Shown: positions 9,997 through 18,636 of the stretch, piece after piece
Layout: every line of letters starts with the position of its first letter
Position numbering within the stretch: position 1 is the stretch's first letter
Assembly: GCA_031835245.1 (NCBI GenBank)
Contig: JAVKOQ010000098.1
Span: 32,501-96,500, forward strand
Reading direction: 5' to 3'
DNA: 64,000 nucleotides
Source: Balamuthia mandrillaris
Taxonomy: Eukaryota > Discosea > Longamoebia > Balamuthiidae
Translations under genes and position numbers: made by a program
Notes under the pieces: model-generated
Databases searched by the model: none
What the model saw: the letters and a program-made list of their open reading frames with translations, nothing else
Told to the model about the DNA's origin: nothing

Positions 9997-12534
9997 TCAT
10001 TCTTCTGTGAGTCGCAGGTTGGTTGCTACTTTCGGCCTCTTTGTTGTATTGCGCGGCCTCCCAGGTGATGACTTCCCTGTAGCATATGCGATTGCTTGTT
10101 CTGCTTCTTCCTTGCTAGAGTACTCGATTTTTGGCTCCACTGGATGTTGATGCTTTGTTCCTTGATTTTTGTTTGCATTCAGTTTGTCTTTCTCCTTTTC
10201 CTTCTCCTCCTCCTCCTTCTCCTCCTTCTCCTCCTTCTCTTCTTTCTTATTGTTGTGTTCTTCTCCTTCAGAAGTTTCTTCCTCAAGATCTCCGCCGTCG
10301 TCCTCACCAAGTTCATCCATCGATGGCTCCACCAACAGTAGCAGCGCCTGCTGTTCCTCGTCCTGTTCATCTCCCTCCTCTCCTTCCACATCTTCATCAT
10401 CAAGGGTAACAGGCGCTACACGTTGCTCCAGGGAGTCAGTATCATCTGCTTCAACGATGTCATCTTCAACTATTCTTGCCACTTGTGAGGTGCTGCTGTT
10501 GGTGCGTCTTGTTTGTCTTTTCAGCCCAAGCTCTAAAAGGGTCTGATCTGAAAATGTTTTCTGTAGATGAGCAGCAAGTCCAAAAACGTGTTTGCACCTC
10601 CTACCATAATACCGAAAGTAAGGACAGGTGCATGAAGGCAATTCTATAGTCACGTCGTACTCATTCCATTTGAAAACGCCGTCAGCAAGCTCTACAAAAT
10701 GTGCGTTCAATCCTTCTTCTACCTCTTTTTCCTCTCTGTCGTTGTTGTTGTCATCGTTTTTGCTGCCATTCTCTATTTCTTCTTTTTCTTTCTGTTTCTC
10801 ACTCTGTTGGTGCTGTGCCAGCCGCAATCCCTCTTGATATCTCCTCCAAAGCCGGCAAACACCAAGGCTTGGGCGTTGCTGTAGTACATCGATGCGGTTG
10901 AGCTCCACATTGTAGCGGCGAAACACATTGTCTGCTAGCGTTAAGACCAAGTTGTGATCCCCTTTGGTGCCTTTGCAGTGGAAATCACGAAGAATGCTAC
11001 GAAAGATCGTCTCTGTTGCATTGTTGGTATTCCACAAGCCCTCTCGGTACCCAGGACGATCAATGCTTTTCCACGTTGATGCCCATGGAGGAGAAAGCCA
11101 GTTCTTGTCAAAGTACTGCCAAAAACGGGTAATCCTCTTTTTTTGGCAATAGTTCTTCAACACTTTTGTTGCTTCTTCCTCTGCATCTTCTGTCATGGCA
11201 TGTTGCAGTCTTTTTAACAAACCCAAAACACTTCCATCATCCTTCCCTTGTTGTTTGGTATTATTGTTAGTTTCTACTTGTATGAGCAACAACGAGAGGG
11301 AGAGAGCAGATGCATGAAAGAGAGAGAACAAACCATACTGCGCAACTTTTTTTCTCCACAGTTGTTGTGCATGAAAGTCACACAACACCACCTGAAAGCC
11401 AGCACTTGTCGCCCCGTTACGCGCCACCTTGTCTTTGTCGATCATTACGAAGGGTTGCCACGTAGGTTTTGGGGAGTAGATCGTTGTCGTCTGTGTCTCA
11501 AAAAAGTGACGAACAGACGAAAGGAAAAAGCGCACAACTGCTGCTCGTTCCTTGCTAGCAACAGCGAAGGCAACAGGCCAGCTCCGTCCCAAGTCATCTT
11601 GCACCACCAGTGCCCAAACGGGGGGATGTGACTTGGATAGCTTGTAGATGCTGTCCAGGCCGACTACATCCTTACCCCATCGCTGAAGCACAGTGACTGC
11701 ATAAGGCGCGATCAGAAAAATCATCCATGGCCGACGGGCCGCCGTGCGATCAAGGATGTACGTTTCACGGCTCTCCAAAGGTGGGAAAAGGATAGTAGAA
11801 GCCAGTTCTGGCCGATTCAAGGCCTCTTGGAGGGCTTCTGCTCTGGGTTGCCCTTTCTTGCCGATTCGCAGTTTTTTCCTTCCGTTGTGGATTACAGTGG
11901 CAATCTCCTGCACAGTGGGTACATCCCGAGCATCCTTGACCAGCTCACAAGCGCCCCCCAGCAACATTCGTTGCAGCTCGTGCGCCGTCATTGCTCCTCC
12001 TCTCCCATTCATTCCGTCTTCTTTTGTTCCTTGCCCATCCATCTGGCGGAGCCACTGCCGAAGCGCAGGTGTCATAGGCAAAGCGGAAGGCGCGCAAAAC
12101 CCAGGTCCGTGGCTTTGGGCTTCCTTCTGGATGTAGATGTAGGCAGTGTTTAGCTCATCTCTAAACCCCACCCAACGGCTTTGTACTTCACAGTCCTTTA
12201 GTTTTTTGTTCTTCTTTCCTCTTGCAGGAGGAGCACAGGCAAAGCCGCCAGAGCAGTGAAGATTCTCGCTGAGTGCAACCTCAAGGACCCCATTCTTCAC
12301 CTTCTTGACTTTAGGCGCCACCAACACTTTCACTCCTTCAAGGGTGGTCCGCGGATTACTAAGCACCTTCACTCCTGTTCGCTTTGTAAGCCCACGAGTT
12401 GATCTCCATTGGACTCGATAAAAGGTCGGAGCATCCTCTCCACCATTGTACAACCGTGAAAGCTGCTGCAATGGAACCTTTCGTTCAAAAATCCACCCGT
12501 AAATCTCGGCAAATCTTTTTTTCTTCGCTTCCAT
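9997..12534 (-). CDS. MULE transposase with SWIM zinc finger
   Basis: The protein is 845 residues from the ATG chosen at MEAKKKRFAEIYGW. The frame is open upstream, but that part is low-complexity. The DDE core is visible: Asp about 294 (VGLDSIYK), Asp about 366 (VMIDKDK) followed by the MULE C-x2-H (LCDFHAQ, 385-388), and Glu about 508 (NNATETIFRS). The SWIM finger CTCPYF..CKHVFGLAAH follows at 635-654. Then comes a Glu-rich tail and an AT-hook-like SPGRPRNTTKR near the end. It would cut and paste DNA at the terminal repeats. The frame is uninterrupted, so the copy could be recent. A CT-rich in-frame segment near residues 401-419 may be an intron. Confidence 0.88.
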   Translation of the reverse strand: MEAKKKRFAEIYGWIFERKVPLQQLSRLYNGGEDAPTFYRVQWRSTRGLTKRTGVKVLSNPRTTLEGVKVLVAPKVKKVKNGVLEVALSENLHCSGGFACAPPARGKKNKKLKDCEVQSRWVGFRDELNTAYIYIQKEAQSHGPGFCAPSALPMTPALRQWLRQMDGQGTKEDGMNGRGGAMTAHELQRMLLGGACELVKDARDVPTVQEIATVIHNGRKKLRIGKKGQPRAEALQEALNRPELASTILFPPLESRETYILDRTAARRPWMIFLIAPYAVTVLQRWGKDVVGLDSIYKLSKSHPPVWALVVQDDLGRSWPVAFAVASKERAAVVRFFLSSVRHFFETQTTTIYSPKPTWQPFVMIDKDKVARNGATSAGFQVVLCDFHAQQLWRKKVAQYGLFSLFHASALSLSLLLIQVETNNNTKQQGKDDGSVLGLLKRLQHAMTEDAEEEATKVLKNYCQKKRITRFWQYFDKNWLSPPWASTWKSIDRPGYREGLWNTNNATETIFRSILRDFHCKGTKGDHNLVLTLADNVFRRYNVELNRIDVLQQRPSLGVCRLWRRYQEGLRLAQHQQSEKQKEKEEIENGSKNDDNNNDREEKEVEEGLNAHFVELADGVFKWNEYDVTIELPSCTCPYFRYYGRRCKHVFGLAAHLQKTFSDQTLLELGLKRQTRRTNSSTSQVARIVEDDIVEADDTDSLEQRVAPVTLDDEDVEGEEGDEQDEEQQALLLLVEPSMDELGEDDGGDLEEETSEGEEHNNKKEEKEEKEEKEEEEKEKEKDKLNANKNQGTKHQHPVEPKIEYSSKEEAEQAIAYATGKSSPGRPRNTTKRPKVATNLRLTEE

Positions 12535-12864
12535 AATGAGAAAAAAAAAGGAAAAAACAAAAAGCCAAACAAACAAAAAAGGTGTGTGATGGTTGTGTGT
12601 AGCTGTTTCTAGTTGAAAGAAAAAAGTTAAAGAAGAAGACCTTGTTACAACCCAAGAAAAAGTAACGGTAACGTTATTGAAAAAAAAAGGCGGGAACAAA
12701 AAGAAAAGTATGGCGGGCAAGAATGGTGAGAGGAATAACCGTTGACCAAGGATACAGCATGCTTTCAATTCCTGACAGTTTCTTTTACAACGGTTATTCC
12801 TCTCGCCAAGCAAAGAGAAACACAGTAGCAATGTAACGATAGAGTTACTCATAATTCATGTCAC

Positions 12865-12949
12865 CCTAATAGGTTGGGACTTTTACCTGAGGGGTGGAAT
12901 TTTTATCGGTGGGGTGGGAAGTTTATGGTCGTGGGGTGGGATATCTACC
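12865..12949 (-). repeat. MULE right terminal inverted repeat
   Basis: Reverse-complement partner of the left end: GGTGGGGTGGGA-type blocks on the plus strand with the same spacing, ending TATCTACC. It directly abuts the downstream ANTH-like exon region. Confidence 0.8.
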
Positions 12950-12965
12950 ATTTTTTAAAAAGCTT

Positions 12966-14299
12966 CAATTCCATAGCCTGCATCCACAGTACGAAGGTAA
13001 CTACTCTCTGGATACCTTCTTCGTCTCCATGTTAAGTGCTGGCATGAGTTTCAGCGTCGGTGATGGAACTCCCGTCAGGTACGTTGCTCTTCTCTTGTCA
13101 TAAATGTATTTCTTTAAATCTGTTCTTACGAAAAAACTATTGGATTTCACAGTAAGGAAGTGGCGGCACAAGCATTGGACTTGCTCTCAGACATAACAAC
13201 CTTAGGGGATCTTATATTTAAGGGAGGAGAGTCTCCATCTTCGTTTATCAGCTGCATTGTTCCTTTGTTGCAGGAGGCTTATTCCCTTTTCCTTATCAGC
13301 ACTTATATTTTTTCCAAACTTATTTGTATGTTTCCTTTCCGTTTGTATTTTATTTGTTTGCTTGGTTGTTTCTCATTTCTCTCTCTCTCTCTCTCTCTCT
13401 ATTATAGATGCGGAACAAATGTATGCATTGAAGCCACTTATTACTTACTACCAACAACTGTTCAAGAACCTCCGAAAGTTCTATAAACGAGCGGCTACTC
13501 TCTCATTACCCTTTACCATGCCTTCTCTTCCTGAGGTAGCTCTTCTTTTTTCTTCTTGCTCCTTTCTTTTTCCTCATTTTCTTGCTTGTTACAAAAAACA
13601 AAGACGGTACCTGCGTTTTCACCGCATCAACCAATACGGATTCGGCCGCCTGTGACCAACATACCCGAAACCAAACTCAAAGCGGATCAACTCAAAGAGC
13701 AAGCTCTGCTCGCTCAGCAGCACCAACAGCTGCTCCAACAACAGCAGTATCTCACTTTGCAGCAACAACAAATGGAAGCGGCATTTGCTGCTTTATCAAA
13801 TGATGCCTCTTCTTCTCCTTCTTCACCTTCTTTTGATTCTGCTTCCATGCCACGGCCTTCTTCTCCTTCCCCTTCTATTTCTTCTGCTTCTTCATCGTCA
13901 GAGAACAACAAAATCGAAGCGCAAAAGGACGGAAAAAAACCTGCAAAGTCTTCAACGCTACTGGCAACAACCTTTCATCGTAATCAGCTCCCTCCTTCCG
14001 TCTCTTCCTCTTCTTCCTTGCAAGAAGCAGAGGAGGGAGAGATCGACCCAAACGAGTTCTTCCCAGAAGACGTTCCTTTTGGTGCAACGCCTCGTTTTCC
14101 TGATGATGAAAAAGAAGTGGAAGACAAGGAAGACGATAAAAACAAAGAAGTCGTCAACAACAACAAAGAGGAAGACCTCAATAACATCAACGACAAGCAC
14201 AGCAAGAAGAAGAGTACGAAGAAGAAGAAGAAGAGTACCACGAAGAGCAAGCAACCACAGGAAGCCACAACAGGCGATGAGAGCAAGAGCGACAAATAA
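12966..14299 (+). CDS. ANTH-like domain protein, 3' part of a gene
   Basis: Four exons (about 12966-13078, 13153-13325, 13408-13535, 13604-14299) join with matching phases. The joined protein resembles the C-terminal half of the AP180/CALM ANTH domain, including ALDLLSDITTLGDLIF, MYALKPLITYYQQLF and KNLRKFYKRA followed by PSLPE.P. A Gln-rich coiled stretch, a Ser-rich linker and an acidic-then-basic tail follow. ANTH proteins bind phosphoinositides and clathrin during endocytosis. The 5' part is missing: the first exon sits against the MULE and has no start codon. It may be the tail of the same gene as the truncated NAK kinase. Its stop lies 13 bases from the stop of the convergent TDP2-like gene. 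Confidence 0.68.
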
Positions 14300-14312
14300 A
14301 ATGTACCTATTT

Positions 14313-15779
14313 TCAATGCTTTACTTCTTCTTTCATTCTTAAAACTCCCTTTAAACGAAACGTTGCCAACAAACCAAAGTGATCCGACGGGAACACATCT
14401 TCTTCCACTTCTTCTTCTTCTTCTTTCTCTCCTTCTTTTTCGTTCATCCACCGTTGTTTCGTTTGCTTCAGGCTCTCGGTGGCGACCAGCTCGATGTCCG
14501 AACAACACCAAACGAAAGAGGAGTTTGAGCATTGTTTAGCCATGAGCATGCGGTCGTGCCTTTGTTGATTGATGTAAGGAAGACCCTCTTTGCTTCTGTG
14601 GTCTCGGGTTTGTTTGTCTGTCCAGCTGTTTCGTTCCTTTTTGTTTTTCACAATGTGAACCAAGCGAAGAGAAGAAGAGGAAGAAGAAGAAAGGAAGGAA
14701 CAAGGAAGAAGAAGAAACAGAAGAAGAACAGAAGATAAAGAAGTTCGTAGGAAAGAGGCACGTACAGTGTCATAGGTATATCCTTTCGAGCTTTTGCCAT
14801 GAATGGCGCGCCACAAGTCTTCATAGGTTTGTTTGTCTTCTTCGGTCTTCTCTTCAGCTGAAGAAGGTACTTTGAGCAAAACTTTTTCGCCTCTGAGGAC
14901 GTTCAAGTCTCCCATTATCAAACCGAGAACAGGAGGAGGATCGCCGCGTGGCAGCGTTGCAGTTGTCCTCTTGTCTTCTTCCTCGTCATCGAGCTTCTCT
15001 CGCATCACTTTCATTACGGTGTGCATCTGGTCCTGGCGAAGAGCAACGTCCTCATAGCCGCCTGGATCCAAATGCAGGTTTGCCAAAAGAACACGGGAAG
15101 TTGGCCAAGAAGAAGAAGAAGAAGAAGAAGAAGAAGAAGAAGAACAAGAAGAAGAACAAGAAGATAAAAACAAAACTTGGGTCAGGAGGAAGGTTCGGTC
15201 TCGGTGTGAATGAAGGGCATGTTCCAACACGAGCTGAAAGGGAAAACGAGAGAAGGTGACCCGCTTGTGGAAACCGGCGTTCTCCACCTGTATCTCGCTA
15301 GCGTAATAGTGTTGCCGTATCCATCCATCCTCCAGGAACCACTCTAACGCATCCTGTCGAACCTCCTGAAAGGCCATGATGTCCGCCTCCCAACGAGGAA
15401 GCAAACAGCGGAGCATCGTCATCGTTCTTGTTTGGCGAAAGGGCGTTTGCCCGTCTATATTGAAAGTCAAGACACGAAGCGACAGTTGTGGCTGTGGTCG
15501 TTGTCGGAATGGAGGAAGAGGTTTTGGGTCGGCAAAGGAAGAAGAAGAAGCACAAACGGGAACCCAACAGTTTTGTTCCGAGTGGAAAACGAAGCCATGA
15601 TAGAGCGAGGTGAACGATAAGGGAGCGGAAAAGTCGATAGCTTCGGGAGGAGGTCCGATGAAAGAGGGACTCTGTTTGGTGGCAAGTTTTATCTTTGAGG
15701 CCGCGTTGGTACCATTAGGCCAAATGCGTGGTTGCGACGGGGGTGGCGGCGGAGGCGTTGGAGAGGTGTTATAGTCCAT
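14313..15779 (-). CDS. TDP2-like endonuclease/exonuclease/phosphatase protein
   Basis: Two exons (15779-14766, 14585-14313) close in phase to 428 residues. Motifs of the Mg-dependent EEP fold appear in order: TFNIDG (105-110), FQEV with Glu 139, LHLDPG (about 236-240), GDLN (290-293) and SDHFG (405-409). The NIDG and SDHFGL forms resemble tyrosyl-DNA phosphodiesterase 2, which removes topoisomerase II adducts from 5' DNA ends. A Pro/Ser-rich N-terminus and a poly-Ser stretch (about 207-224) are low-complexity. The intron (14765-14586) ends GCAAAGAG, a purine-rich acceptor, but only this choice keeps the frame. Other EEP nucleases remain possible. Confidence 0.72.
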   Translation of the reverse strand: MDYNTSPTPPPPPPSQPRIWPNGTNAASKIKLATKQSPSFIGPPPEAIDFSAPLSFTSLYHGFVFHSEQNCWVPVCASSSSFADPKPLPPFRQRPQPQLSLRVLTFNIDGQTPFRQTRTMTMLRCLLPRWEADIMAFQEVRQDALEWFLEDGWIRQHYYASEIQVENAGFHKRVTFSRFPFQLVLEHALHSHRDRTFLLTQVLFLSSCSSSCSSSSSSSSSSSSWPTSRVLLANLHLDPGGYEDVALRQDQMHTVMKVMREKLDDEEEDKRTTATLPRGDPPPVLGLIMGDLNVLRGEKVLLKVPSSAEEKTEEDKQTYEDLWRAIHGKSSKGYTYDTVRASFLRTSLSSVLLLFLLLPCSFLSSSSSSSLRLVHIVKNKKERNSWTDKQTRDHRSKEGLPYINQQRHDRMLMAKQCSNSSFVWCCSDIELVATESLKQTKQRWMNEKEGEKEEEEEVEEDVFPSDHFGLLATFRLKGVLRMKEEVKH

Positions 15780-15933
15780 CTCTTTCTTTCTGTAAAAAAT
15801 TTCAACGTTCGTTAACAAAAGAGATCATTTAGTGATCTACAAACCTTTAAAAGTAATTTCATGACGTCAAATAACCTTTAAAAGGAAAATTAATTATATT
15901 GTTTGAATTCCTATTGGATGTTAAAATTTTGAT

Positions 15934-18217
15934 CTACTGCGTCGTTTCTTGCGGCAGGAGCGCAAAGAGCTCCAGCTCGTTGGCCGCAAAAAAAACAACC
16001 CCCCCCACCAACCCCCCACAAACCAACCCCACACACCCCACAAAAACACCACCCACCACCCAAATGGACAGCTTAAAGTCACGCGAGCCGGCCAACAGGT
16101 ACTCCCCGACGGAGAGCAGGCACTGTACCCCGCTGGCTCTGTTCTCCGTTATTTGGGTGGTGCGCAGCAGCTGGAAGGAGGGAATGCTCCACGTGAGCAC
16201 CTCTCCGCTTCCCTCGCAGCAATAGAGCAGGGTGTTGTCTTTACTGACGGTGAGGGAGCGCATGTACGTAGCGGATTGGTGGAGCAAATGCCTCTGTTCT
16301 AGTATTCCTAAAGTGTTGCCTGTTGGCGGTTTGTGTTAATGAATGCTCAGAATACAAACCACAGAAGGCAGGAAGAAAGAAGAACGAAGTGTGCAGATGG
16401 AAGAAGAAGAAGAAGAAGAAGAAGAACAAGAACAAGAACAAGAAGAACAAGAACAAGAACAAGAACAAGATGAAGTCACCTTGTTCGTTGATGGTCCACA
16501 CTTTAACTTCGCCATCATAGCAACAAGTGAATAGAAAAGAACCGGTCCTATCTATGGCCATCCTCATGATTTGTCCCGGATGAGCCTTTTCTATCGTTTG
16601 CACAAGTTTTGCTATTCTTTTCTTCGTCGTCGTCTTCTCTTTCTCTTCTTCCTCCTCTTTCTTTTGTGCCTCATAAGAAGACAAAGAGGAGGACAATTCC
16701 CAAACCTTGATAGTTGCGTCCTTTTCATCCTCCTCGCCCCCACTCGTGAACAAGAATCTGCCGGTGGCTGAAACCTGAAGTCCCAAAACCGCTTTGCCAT
16801 GAGCCTTCATCTCCATCAAACTCGTGGTCTTGTCCTCTTCTTGTACCGGAATCCCAGTCTTCTTCCTTTCCTTCCCTTCCTTCCCCTTCAACACCCGTTG
16901 CTCGCTGTTATGTTGATGGACGATGTTGGACACGTCCCAACACAACACTCTTCCATCCTGGCCTCCAGAAAACAACAACCCTTTGCATGTGTGAAAACTG
17001 TAAGCAAGGAAGCAAGCAAGAAAGAAAGAAAGAAACGACAAGAAACGACAAGAAACGACAAGCAAGAAAGGAAGGAAGGAAGGAAGAAAGAAAAGAAAAG
17101 AAAAGAAAAGAAAAGAAAAGAAAAGAAAAGAAAAGAAAAGAAAAAAAAGAAAAGAAAAGAAAAGAAAAGAAAAGAAAAGAAAAGAAAGGCTTTAACGAAA
17201 ACAAACCTTGGTACAAAAGCAATGCACGAACTTCAGCCACCTTCTCCTTGGAAGAGGAATGCCTATAACGGCGCAGCAGCTCAAAGTCAGCAGCGCGCCA
17301 GGCCATGATGCAGCCATCCCAACCGCCGCTGAAGAGAACGTCGCGAGAGGTCTGAAGTAGAACGGCGTGGGCTTTGTGCGTGGGAGGTGAAGTGTTTTGC
17401 ATGGCAGAGACTTGTTGGTAGAAAGTTCGAATAGGTTTTTGTGATTGTCGTTCTTCTTTGTGCTTTTGTTTTGGATGCATAAGCTTCTTCAGCTTCTTTT
17501 TCTTCCTTTCTTCTTTTTCAGAATGAGAAGGAGAAGGAGAACGTGGAGAAGAAGACGACGAAGACGAAGCAAAGTGGGGAGGAGGTGGTGGAGGAGCATA
17601 AGAAGGAAAAGCAGACGGAGAAGAGGTAGAGGAGAAAGAGGAAGAAGGAAGAAGCGAAGAGAAAGAAGCAGAAGAAGAAGGAGAGGAAGAAAGAAGAGAG
17701 CAGAGAGGAAGAGAGACAGTAGAATAAAAGTCAGCTATTTCGCAGCTGCTCAGCCCGAAGACGGCAGATTCTTTGGTGGTGGATTCGGTCTTGTGTTGGT
17801 TGGCCGTCAACAACCGTTTGAACGTGTGAAAGCGTTTGTAGCTGGTGTAAAAATCAGAGCTGCTGTTGCCATCCTCTTCTTCTTCCTCTCTGGTTTCTTC
17901 TTCTCCCTATATTGTAATATAGAATATTTTTCTTATAACACCATTCAAAAACAGAAAAAAAAAAAGAAAACAAACTCTGAAGAAAAAAAACCAACCCGGT
18001 TTGTGGGAGGAGCATAACGAGAAAGAAGTTGGGTGGAGAGACACAGCTCGTCGTCGCACAACCGGCGCCAAAGCCACGGCGTCACGGCCACCTCCTGGAT
18101 GGTCCGCGAGACCATCAGACACCTCCCCAAAGAGGCCCCATCCAGAAAGGAGAAGAGGTAGAGCTGCACATCCACCGGCAGGCCTTCCAGAGATAGGAGA
18201 AGCTTCGTTTCGTTCAT
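15934..18217 (-). CDS. F-box/WD40 repeat protein 1
   Basis: Four exons (18217-17996, 17906-17215, 16997-16480, 16307-15934) close in phase to 601 residues. An F-box sits at residues about 9-50 (LEGLPVDVQLYLFSFLDG, then a WLWRRLCDDE end). After a Ser-rich linker come WD40 repeats: LFSGGWDGCIMAWRA, LLFSGGQDGRVLCWDV, LFTSGGEEDEKDATIKVWEL, LFTCCYDGEVKVWTI, LLYCCEGSGEVLTWSI and LLAGSRDFKLSIW. It should act as a substrate receptor of an SCF ubiquitin ligase. Introns hold AAAAG and CTT repeats. The last about 30 codons cross a G-rich tract (16000-16066) that may instead be a small intron. The first exon ends exactly at the F-box boundary. Confidence 0.85.
16000..16066 (-). repeat. G-rich (minus strand) low-complexity tract
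   Basis: The plus strand has runs of C8, C6, C4 and C4 within about 45 bases, broken by CA. On the minus (coding) strand these are G-runs able to form a G-quadruplex near the 3' end of the F-box/WD40 gene. Read through, it encodes a Gly/Val-rich stretch that does not look like WD40. Confidence 0.6.
17085..17190. repeat. AAAAG microsatellite
   Basis: About twenty units of AAAAG with one poly-A slip lie in the second intron of the F-box/WD40 gene. On the transcribed sense strand it is CTTTT, a pyrimidine tract, like the other intron repeats in the window. Confidence 0.9.
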
Positions 18218-18636
18218 TTTTTGTTTCTTGTAACGAATTTTTTATAATTTGAATTGTGGTTGGCGGTTTGATTTTGCTGATCTCTGATCATGTTGTTTTC
18301 CATGACGACATGATTATTGAATGCCCGTTCGAAAAAGAAAGATCACCCGATCGTGGCACGTGTGTTCTCTTTGTTCCATTCCTCTGCAGGAGCGATAGAA
18401 AGGAAATGTATACTCGCGGAGGTGAGAAAGAAGAGAAAAAGAGAAATAATCTCCTTTAGGGTGAACCTTCCTGAAAAGCTTTAAGGGCGTATTCGGGTTT
18501 GTCCCATAAGGCTGTGAGGAGGGACTCTTCCCTTTGAAACGTTTGCTCTGTCCCAGCTCCCAGCAAAAAAGATTTCAAACGGAACCGAAAACCCGCACAA
18601 CCAAACGTTGTGCGGCTTCCTATCACCCTGAATAAG

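Larger units (their letters stand above)
9255..12949 (-). mobile_element. Mutator-like DNA transposon (MULE), apparently complete
   Basis: Terminal inverted repeats of about 80 bases bound the unit. Left end: GGTAAACGTCCCACCCC. Right end, reverse complement: GGTAGATATCCCACCCC. Both continue through further CCCACCCC blocks to CACCCCTCAGGTAA. It encodes an 845-residue transposase with the MULE catalytic core and a SWIM zinc finger. MULEs usually leave 8-11-bp target duplications. None is visible here (left flank GAGCGAATC, right flank ATTTTTTAA), which points to deletion, recombination between copies, or an assembly join. Confidence 0.88.

Noticed and set aside
10096-10546. Plus-strand Ser/Leu/Pro-rich frames over the transposase end
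   Set aside because: Antisense shadows of the Glu-rich transposase tail.
12535-12852. Longer N-terminus for the MULE transposase
   Set aside because: The upstream 106 codons are Phe/Leu-rich low-complexity translation of 5' non-coding DNA; the ATG at 12534 starts the ordinary protein.
9255-12949. MULE as a simple intron insertion in one intact gene
   Set aside because: The kinase C-lobe and the ANTH start are absent, so splicing it out would not restore either protein.
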